A stretch of 64,000 nt of DNA, taken from contig CAJNDS010000565.1 in NCBI GenBank assembly GCA_905221605.1, positions 48,170 to 112,169 of the forward strand, given 5' to 3'. Of the stretch, positions 56,295-64,000 are shown piece after piece. How positions within the stretch are numbered: position 1 is the stretch's first letter; every line of letters starts with the position of its first letter. A program made the translations under genes and the position numbers. The notes beneath the pieces are model-generated. The model saw only the letters and a program-made list of their open reading frames with translations. It was not told the origin of the DNA and did not search any database. The stretch is from Symbiodinium natans (taxonomy: Eukaryota > Sar > Dinophyceae > Suessiales > Symbiodiniaceae).

Positions 56295-57614
56295 ATGATC
56301 CCGGACACGTCCATCACAACGATCCTGGAGTACATGTACTGGCACTACGAAATCAACATCGGCTTGAAAAGACACGAGTTTGAGTCCCACTTCAGTGACG
56401 CCCAGCTAACTCGCATGAGAGAGCAACTTGCCAGGCTTCGGCACCAACATCCACAACCTCTACAACTTCTACGGTGGAGTCCAGCTAGAGCACTGACAGT
56501 TCCGGCTTCTACCACAGTGGCCTGGCTTCCTCAACATGTACCGCCAGCTGGACCATACGGACCCTTCGTGCAGATCAACAGCGAAGACCACATTCAAATC
56601 ACAGGACTGGTCCTCCCGCTCCATGAAATCAACGCGTTGAGATGGACGTGCAAAGCATTCGAAGGTCAGTGCCACAAACTATACAATGCAGGACCCGACC
56701 TTCGATACATGCACCATTGTCTACGGTGCACCCCAGAACCACAATGGACAATCCACGAGGATGAGCACAGAATCCAGCTGGACATGGCACACCTTGCTCG
56801 ATGCATGCTCCGCTTCCGTCAACCGGACCAACCATATCCTCACATAGGAGAATCAGCCGAACATCTGTTCCACGCGGACCCGCAAGTTTTGGACGACATC
56901 ATTCAGACTCAACTCAACTACTTCTACCTGTTCGCATTCCATTTAGCGATTGATCGACAACAGGAACGTGCGATGCTTCACACGTACACGGACCCCGGCG
57001 ACATCGAACCTCCGATGTACCACGAATCTCATGTTGAGTTTCCCGACACATATCCGCAATGGACGGATGGCGCAGACATATCCGAGATATACGGCGTGCT
57101 CCTTACGACCCTCCCTCTACAACCGTGGAAGATCATCAGCGCCGCTCATCGATTTCTACATCATCGACATCTCCAGCACTTCATCAAGTACACCACCATC
57201 ACCAACCAGATTTGGACGTGGCAAGTACACCAAGAAGTCGATTTCAACATCAGAATGTCACCCAGCGAAGTGTACACCCTCCTCAAGAACATTGCGTCGT
57301 ACTGCCAACAGAGCTACAACTTCACCAACTCAGATGACCACAGGGACATAGTGGAACAACAAGCCCAATGTGATCGCACCTTCGCCACGACCTTGATGAT
57401 CAACTACTACAAGGATGCGGTGGCCATCCTGATGCGACCCAAGCCCATTGCTACAGCTACGATACATTGGATGCGGCAGCACAACCAAACTATCCAGAAC
57501 ATCATGCACCACGCGCTCAACGACAACAGAGAATACCTGCTCAACTACCACTACATGCGGCTAACGGACTTCGGACACAGTGGAGCACCAGTCACAACCC
57601 ATCCCGATCATTAA
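56295..57614 (+). CDS. Giant-element ORF10, unknown function
   Basis: 439 aa from ATG 56295 (MIPDTSITTILEYMYWHYEI). Globular and rich in His, Gln and Tyr. Segments include ALRWTCKAFEGQCHKLYNAG, LDDIIQTQLNYFYLFAFHLA and ATTLMINYYKDAVAILMRP. Style and size resemble ORF9 (many aromatic helices, no low complexity), but I could not align them by eye. No known motif. Confidence 0.75.
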   Translation: MIPDTSITTILEYMYWHYEINIGLKRHEFESHFSDAQLTRMREQLARLRHQHPQPLQLLRWSPARALTVPASTTVAWLPQHVPPAGPYGPFVQINSEDHIQITGLVLPLHEINALRWTCKAFEGQCHKLYNAGPDLRYMHHCLRCTPEPQWTIHEDEHRIQLDMAHLARCMLRFRQPDQPYPHIGESAEHLFHADPQVLDDIIQTQLNYFYLFAFHLAIDRQQERAMLHTYTDPGDIEPPMYHESHVEFPDTYPQWTDGADISEIYGVLLTTLPLQPWKIISAAHRFLHHRHLQHFIKYTTITNQIWTWQVHQEVDFNIRMSPSEVYTLLKNIASYCQQSYNFTNSDDHRDIVEQQAQCDRTFATTLMINYYKDAVAILMRPKPIATATIHWMRQHNQTIQNIMHHALNDNREYLLNYHYMRLTDFGHSGAPVTTHPDH

Positions 57615-57748
57615 GACAATGACCACGTCCTCCGACCTGAGACCCACTGCTGACCACACAGCTAAAAGATCCCCTTCCCTTGCCCCCACCACTGCTTTCC
57701 CATCTGAAGTAGACAGCTCAGTGACCACGCAGACCTCATCACAGCGCA

Positions 57749-58303
57749 ATGGCGTCCAATGAAGTGATGGCGGCATGGCTCATCATGGCCGCATCGGACC
57801 CCAACGACATCACCACATGCTACCTCCGGCTACCGGACCATGACAAAGCTCTAGCCGCACAGCACATCACCAACGCCATCATGTGCAACGACGTTCAAAG
57901 GCTCCAACACGGCCACAGACCCCTCGGAGAACCTGAAGAGCAACGTGATTCCCCTGCGTCCAAGAAGGTCAAAACAGAAGGCAATCCAGACTCCACACGC
58001 GCCACTACCCCAAGCTCGGCATCGGCATCTAACACCCGCTTCCTCAACTACAAGGGTTTCGCTCCTCTTTGCCATGGTGACAAACCCATTGACCTCGACC
58101 CGAAACCCGGGATGTCCACTCGCACTCACCCAAACCTCAACAACGAAGTGGACCCCAACGTAGTGTTCGTCACCAAGAAGAGCACCATCTATCACCGCAA
58201 AGGATGCGGTAAGATAATCAATTCAGCCGAGCAAGACGTCAAGTCCTACCAGAAGGCAGAGGTTGAGATGTTGTTCAAACCATGCTCGACGTGCAGACCG
58301 TAA
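57749..58303 (+). CDS. Giant-element ORF11: small protein with Ada-type zinc-binding motif
   Basis: 184 aa from ATG 57749. The first ~60 residues are helical (EVMAAWLIMAASDPNDITTC), then a Lys/Ser/Pro-rich linker with a KKVKTEG nuclear-signal-like patch. The last ~45 residues read VFVTKKSTIYHRKGCG, then AEVEMLFKPCSTCRP. This YH..CG plus CxxCRP layout resembles the N-terminal zinc-binding domain of Ada proteins. It may bind DNA; function in the element is unknown. The small copia-associated ORF at 10818 has a comparable H/C...CxxC arrangement. Confidence 0.65.
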   Translation: MASNEVMAAWLIMAASDPNDITTCYLRLPDHDKALAAQHITNAIMCNDVQRLQHGHRPLGEPEEQRDSPASKKVKTEGNPDSTRATTPSSASASNTRFLNYKGFAPLCHGDKPIDLDPKPGMSTRTHPNLNNEVDPNVVFVTKKSTIYHRKGCGKIINSAEQDVKSYQKAEVEMLFKPCSTCRP

Positions 58304-58724
58304 TATCCTCAACCCCGTCCCCCATTGACATCAGACCTTATGGGCGCTGAGTAGGAACATGCGGCTTAGATGCACCACCGACGCAGACCTTAACGCATGC
58401 AGAGCATCTTTCAGTTTTGAGAGAGTGTGCAATTGCGCCAAAACGTCTGACAATCAGTGTTCGACGCAGTTTATTCCACGACCAGATGAACCACAGAACA
58501 AGCGTCAAACGGCTACCTTCGATGCTGAGCGTCAAGTGTCTGTGCAATGTCATCCTAGTGTGTCCGAATCATTTGTTGAGCGAAAGAGACTGGAGCCGTA
58601 AGTCGATGTAACATTTTCTTTGATTTGCTGCCTTGTGATCGTCATGTGCAGCTGCTTTGCATAAAGAGTAGCTGTTCCCATCACCTTGCTACCCGCGCCT
58701 CCTCAACATCGGCAACACGATCCC
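58304..58724 (+). other. Spacer between ORF11 and ORF12
   Basis: 421 bp without a convincing gene. Short frames such as 58359-58601 show no motif. Confidence 0.4.
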
Positions 58725-59096
58725 ATGACCAGCCACGAGATCATGTACCACTCCCGCTACATCCAGACCAGGGCGGACTTCGAGTATGTGATGAGTCACG
58801 AGGAGAGCACCAAGCGGGTGCAAGACATGCTCCTGAAGTACCAAAAACGGGATGATTACCATACACCCAGAAGCAGATCGTGTCCAAATCCCAATCGACA
58901 TCGGAAGCATCACAAGTACGGGAAGGTCAAGAAGATGAAATGCCACCCAACAGAGGACAGATATCTCGCCTGTCCAATTTGCAGGATTGCTTCCAGAACA
59001 GTGCGACAATGGGAAATCCACCTGCTAACGGCACCGCACAAACAAGCCAAACAAAGAGCTGAAAAGTTCGTGGACTTGGACTACCTCTACGTGTGA
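58725..59096 (+). CDS. Giant-element ORF12: C2H2 (U1-type) zinc-finger protein
   Basis: 123 aa from ATG 58725. A helical head (MTSHEIMYHSRYIQTRADFE) leads to a basic middle (RHRKHHKYGKVKKMKCH). One finger follows: LACPICRIASRTVRQWEIHL and APH, with Cx2C-x12-H-x5-H spacing typical of U1-like RNA- or DNA-binding fingers. The tail ends FVDLDYLYV. It is the last ORF before the LTR-like units. Probably nucleic-acid binding; role in the element unknown. Confidence 0.7.
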   Translation: MTSHEIMYHSRYIQTRADFEYVMSHEESTKRVQDMLLKYQKRDDYHTPRSRSCPNPNRHRKHHKYGKVKKMKCHPTEDRYLACPICRIASRTVRQWEIHLLTAPHKQAKQRAEKFVDLDYLYV

Positions 59097-59142
59097 ATTC
59101 CATACTCTCAATCCATTTGTCGCCCCGAAAGGGGTGTGTGTG

Positions 59143-60188
<1,046 letters not shown>

Positions 60189-61199
60189 GCACACCGCTGT
60201 ACATGCGGGCTAGGAGCACGGCCATGGGTCTCCTGCTAACAAAGACGCCCATGGTTCGTGGTGAAGCAGTTGGAGACGTCCAACTGTGTACCTGCGTGAT
60301 CGTCTTAGACATCCTGTAACGCAAGCTGTGCATTGGTTCCGTCCTCGCTGTTGTTCTTCTACCTCAACCGCAACGCAGTTTACAACGTGGATTTCGTATT
60401 TTGCTCGGCATGTGGGTGAATTCTTCGAGCCGTGAGCATGACATACCCCAAACCCCAGAAGATCTCGAGCCCATCAAGCTTGAGTGGATCGTGATGCTGT
60501 TAGCTTGCGTGTTGTGAATAGCAAAGCAGCTGAGCAGAATTGCGTGAGCATGTTGTGTGAGCATGTTGATGGAGCATACATGGACATGAACGATGACGAC
60601 GGGAAGGTTCGGAACACATCATGAGGGACGGAGCAGTGCAATGCATGACATGAATGCCAGCATGTGTGGAGCAGTTCAGTTTGCAGAAAAGCATCTGAGC
60701 GTGATGAGCAGAGTTATGTGAGCATGTCTAGCGAGCAGAGGGCATTTGCATGGTGGGAACGACTGATGTCATGTGCTGAGCATGTTTGAGTGTGGAGCAT
60801 CTAAGCACGAATTGTGGAGCATCTGAGCGTGATGAGCAGAGTTGTGTGAGCATGAAGCGGGGAATATCAGAGCGTGAACTGTGGAGCATCTGAGCGTGAT
60901 GAGCAGAGTCGTGTGAGCATGAAGTGTGGAGCATCCGAGCATGAACTGTGGAGCATCCGAGAGTGATAAGCACAGCTGTGGGAGCATGTCAAGCGAGTAT
61001 GGAGCATGTTTTGATTGCAGCAGAGCATTTGAAGAGTGATGTGTACGTGCTTACGATAGGATATTTCATATAAAGTCTCATTCGTGACCCTTCTACTTCA
61101 TCATCTTGGACGTTCGCCTCGGCAGCTTGCTTGAGCATGTCCTTCTCCAGCAGATCTCCAACTACATGAATATGTGGAACACTAAAACAAAAAGTGTGT
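60189..61199 (+). repeat. LTR-like unit U3 (diverged)
   Basis: About 1.0 kb with the same start (GCACACCGCTGTACATGCGG) and end (ACTAAAACAAAAAGTGTGT) as U1 and U2 but clearly diverged inside, and lacking ~80 bases before the pseudoknot. It adjoins the leader of copy 2. Confidence 0.75.
60208..60287 (+). ncRNA. Structured RNA motif in U3, with compensatory changes
   Basis: Helix a: GGCTAGGAG (60208-60216, one bulged T) with CTCCTGCT (60230-60237). Helix b: CCATGGGT (60222-60229) with GCCCATGG (60247-60254). Helix c: GCAGTTGGA (60266-60274) with TCCAACTGT (60279-60287), loop GACG. Helices b and c differ almost wholly in sequence from U1 yet still pair. Confidence 0.7.
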
Positions 61200-61568
61200 T
61201 ATACAGCCAGCCCGCCCTTGCCTTGGGCCGCGGGTGTAGGTGGAGCCTCGCTCCTACGCGTTCATGCTGCCTATGTTAGTCTTCACTTCGGTGCGGACGC
61301 ATAGGATAATCCAAAAATGTGAGCTCACCTGGCGAGTGAGAATGAAAAGTCCTATCGTTTTCAATGCACTAGTAACATGCCGGGCCCATTAATGTGGGTG
61401 CCAACGATGCTCAGCAAGACGGCCGGCGTGCCGTATGTTCCTCGATTGTTAGTCGTGATCCAGCATCCGGAGAGATTAGCAACATTCTTTTTGCTACGTC
61501 TTTGCCGTAACGGTTTGATAGGTCAGAGTAGTGTGTAGCACGTACCCCAGCTACATCGGACTCGCACC
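61200..61568 (+). promoter_or_regulatory. Leader of giant-element body, copy 2
   Basis: Close match to 38433-38800 with a few substitutions. The conserved block supports it as part of the element rather than random spacer. Confidence 0.45.
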
Positions 61569-64000
61569 ATGGACGGCTACCAGTGGTACCAACAAAGTTG
61601 GCAGCGGCAGCCGCCTCCTCCTCCTCCTCCTCCTCCTCCTCCACTAGACAATCAAGCACATCCTCCTCCTCCTCCTGAGACGCCACACCCGACGGCACAC
61701 TACCCAGGAGACGATCAAGGATGGCAAGTTCGATGGAGTCAACATCCACCAACTGGAGGAGTACATTCCCAACACCAGCGGCCACCCCACCAGGATGCAG
61801 CACCCTCGCGGCCACAATGGCCAACACCAGGCCAGCTTTCGGATCAAATACAGTTCGGTCCTCCGACATATCGTCGTCACGATGCAGCAGGATACTCGCC
61901 TTCGAGTCAAACGACAGGCCAACACTTGCCAATGACCAACCAGAACATCCATCTTCACCACCAACATGCCGGTCCTCAACCACATGGTCGCAACGATCAC
62001 CCGGAAGTACGCCAAGCTCCACCACATCCACAACCCCTCGCCTACCCTCATGCTCCATATCATCGGCAGAACCCAGATCGACCTCCGTATCTTCAGCACG
62101 GTCAGCAACATCATCAAGGCCAAGATCTACGACGAGACCACCATCCTCGAGACCTTGCACACCATCATCAACAACAATGCACTCCGCAGGGTCGACCAGA
62201 ATGGAATCAAGCCACACCTCTGCCAGCGCACCATCTTCAGCCACAAACGAATGTTCAACAAAGAGCAGACCATCCCATGTTCGCGCAAGCAGAGCTCAAT
62301 CCTCCAGTCCGAGAGGGAACCTATCCTACCTCCCTAATAATTACCCCTGGCACCTATGCACCTCGAGATATAGCCCAACACGGCCAACTACGTCAACAAG
62401 ATTGTCCAGCAAGACCCCACCCAGGTATATGCTCAACGAGATCCGCAACGAGACGCAGCATGGCAGGAGCCTTCGTCACAGTCCAGACCGTTTCCAACAC
62501 ATCAACGACTCGCACTCGCCCAGACGTCGGACACACACCAAGATGACCATCAACGAGGCCAACATATCCATCATGGAGAACATCAACAACCTCGTCAAGC
62601 CCCAGAACCACCCTCTCAATCTACGCCACCGACAACACAGTCCCAGATGACGGAGATGTTCACGTGCATCACAGGCATGCTTGAGAAAGTCGTGGCACCG
62701 CTACTTCAGAACCATGCCAGAGTCACCCCGACGCAATCCCAACATCCTGGTGACCAACACAGAGCAGAGTCCTTCGCCACACACCACACCAGAAGTCGCA
62801 GCAGAACCACCTATGAGCCCAGTCCAGCCTATCCCAGGAGCACCAGATCCACGCGGCACACACACATTCCCCAATCACCCCACCGCCCCGTACCCAGCGA
62901 CCCCAACAAGACGGGCAAAACTAGCCGGCCATACAGTCGAAGCAGATCGAGATCTACACGTGGACATTCGGAAAAGGCCAGATTCCGAACATCGAGAAGG
63001 CGCTCTTCTCCAGATCGTCATCACCGTGCATCAGAACCAACACCATCCCAACACAGCCCCTCCCCAAGCAGCACCAGGCGCAGAAACACACCCGTCGTTC
63101 TTATCCCTGCACGGCGACCCACAGAGATACACCTGGTTCTTCATCCAGACCACCCCAGGCACCCTCAGAAGCGTCCAGGGCTACGTCACACAATGCAAGG
63201 CCAGACTTCAAGCCCGAAGAACGTCGACGCATGAAGCAGCTCTACCAAGACGCCGTGGCAGATCCCTACAGGCTCGCGTGTGTGTCCGAGATGTACCACC
63301 AACAGGACCCACCACCGCCCATGGACCCTTCAAGCCTAGGCAACCGATACATGAACGACATCATGCACGACATCGCCGACCTCACCCACGGACAACCACT
63401 ATGGCTTTCCAACCCAGCACAGATGGCCATCCGCCAAGTGGCAAGATCCTTCGCATGCTCCCACTACAAGATCACACCCTTCCTCGGCAAATTCAGAACT
63501 CACCCCACCACGGACACGGTGATCCACCCTCAGCTCATCAACATCGACCCCTACAGCAACAAGCAGGACACGACTGATTATCCACTGGTGCAGGTCCTCG
63601 TCATACCACTACGCACCACCAAGCCACCACCTCACGCACACGATGCAAATAGTCCATCACCTCCCACACACAAGGGCGTCTACAAGACATACTGGTCACA
63701 CGCCACCGACGAGGCAGGCCTATGGCACATCTTGCGCGAGGGCTTCGTCAGACCCACGAACTGGGAGCGCACCAACTGGGATGACGACAACCTCTCCTAC
63801 AACAAAGCATACCTACCCCATCGTGGGTTCAACGGATTCCACCAGGACAACGCACCCGACAACCTTCAACTTGGATTTTGCAACACCAACCTCCGCAAAG
63901 CCCTCCGCATCCCAAAAGCCAAAGCAGGACCTGCCGAAGGAGAAATAGCCACAGGATTCACCATATTTGGACGCGTTACATCGTCCACCTCACAGCACAG
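61569..64000 (+). pseudogene. ORF1 of copy 2, frameshifted and truncated by the window
   Basis: It starts with the same MDGYQWYQQSWQRQPP as copy 1, with a longer polyproline run. The frame is lost near 62400, apparently through a deletion, and hits a stop at 62544-62546. The middle (MTEMFTCITGMLEKVVAPLL onward) reads in another frame to 63234. The globular C-terminal domain then continues in the original frame from about 63225 to the window end (LYQDAVADPYRLACVSEMYH; YWSHATDEAGLWHILREGFV). Compared with copy 1, the globular part shows mainly silent changes while the Pro/SR-rich part has diverged. This copy is probably inactive. Confidence 0.7.

Larger units (their letters stand above)
61200..64000 (+). 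mobile_element. Giant Penelope-like element, copy 2 (cut by window end)
   Basis: Leader and ORF1 of a second body in direct tandem with copy 1. Only the first ~2.8 kb is visible. Confidence 0.8.

Noticed and set aside
60364-60987. Short minus-strand ORFs in U3
   Set aside because: Translations of the degenerate AGCATG repeats (HALMLH-type strings).

Overview
The window is repeat-rich nuclear DNA of a protist, most likely a dinoflagellate of the Symbiodinium kind. The case rests on three things: telomere-type TTTAGGG arrays, long intron-free retroelement ORFs with GKGKG-type gag tails and cytosine-methyltransferase domains, and a near match to the dinoflagellate spliced leader. I see no conventional host gene, rRNA, tRNA or CRISPR. 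Almost everything is nested or tandem retroelements, nearly all on the + strand.

1-11.3 kb: the 3' part of a Ty1/copia element (RT plus the start of RNase H), split by an ~8.1-kb LINE that left a 13-bp target-site duplication. The LINE encodes RT, three C2H2/C2HC fingers and, unusually, a ubiquitin-specific-protease-like (C19) domain. The copia tail resumes after the LINE with an extra domain and a small membrane/zinc ORF. 11.3-19.4 kb: no genes. This holds a probable LTR, short repeats, degenerate interstitial telomere arrays (CCCTAAA then TTTAGGG) and tandem repeats.

19.4-24.4 kb: a 3'-truncated tyrosine-recombinase (YR) retroelement with YR, gag and a DNMT3-like cytosine methyltransferase. 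25.3-34.3 kb: a nearly complete second YR retroelement with split direct repeats A1-[YR, gag, pol]-B1-A2-B2. Its pol carries a 2OG-Fe(II)-dioxygenase-like domain, a divergent methyltransferase-like domain, RT (FFDD) and RNase H. 34.3-37.2 kb: mostly non-coding, with two foldback repeats and one decayed minus-strand ORF.

37.2-64 kb: the main find. A unit of about 22.8 kb is present once in full and again, cut by the window edge, in tandem. It has about 12 same-strand ORFs. One is a Penelope-like reverse transcriptase with an N-terminal GIY-YIG endonuclease, in frame with an upstream SR-rich gag-like ORF and separated from it by a single TGA followed by CTAGG. The units are bordered by three ~0.9-1.0-kb LTR-like repeats that abut TG arrays and carry a covarying pseudoknot-plus-hairpin RNA. 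This looks like a giant multigene Penelope-like element, comparable in concept to the Terminons of rotifers.

The same TGA CTA GG junction also separates gag from pol in the second YR element, so stop-codon readthrough is a likely shared way of making Gag-Pol here. The functions of most giant-element ORFs cannot be recognised from sequence alone.
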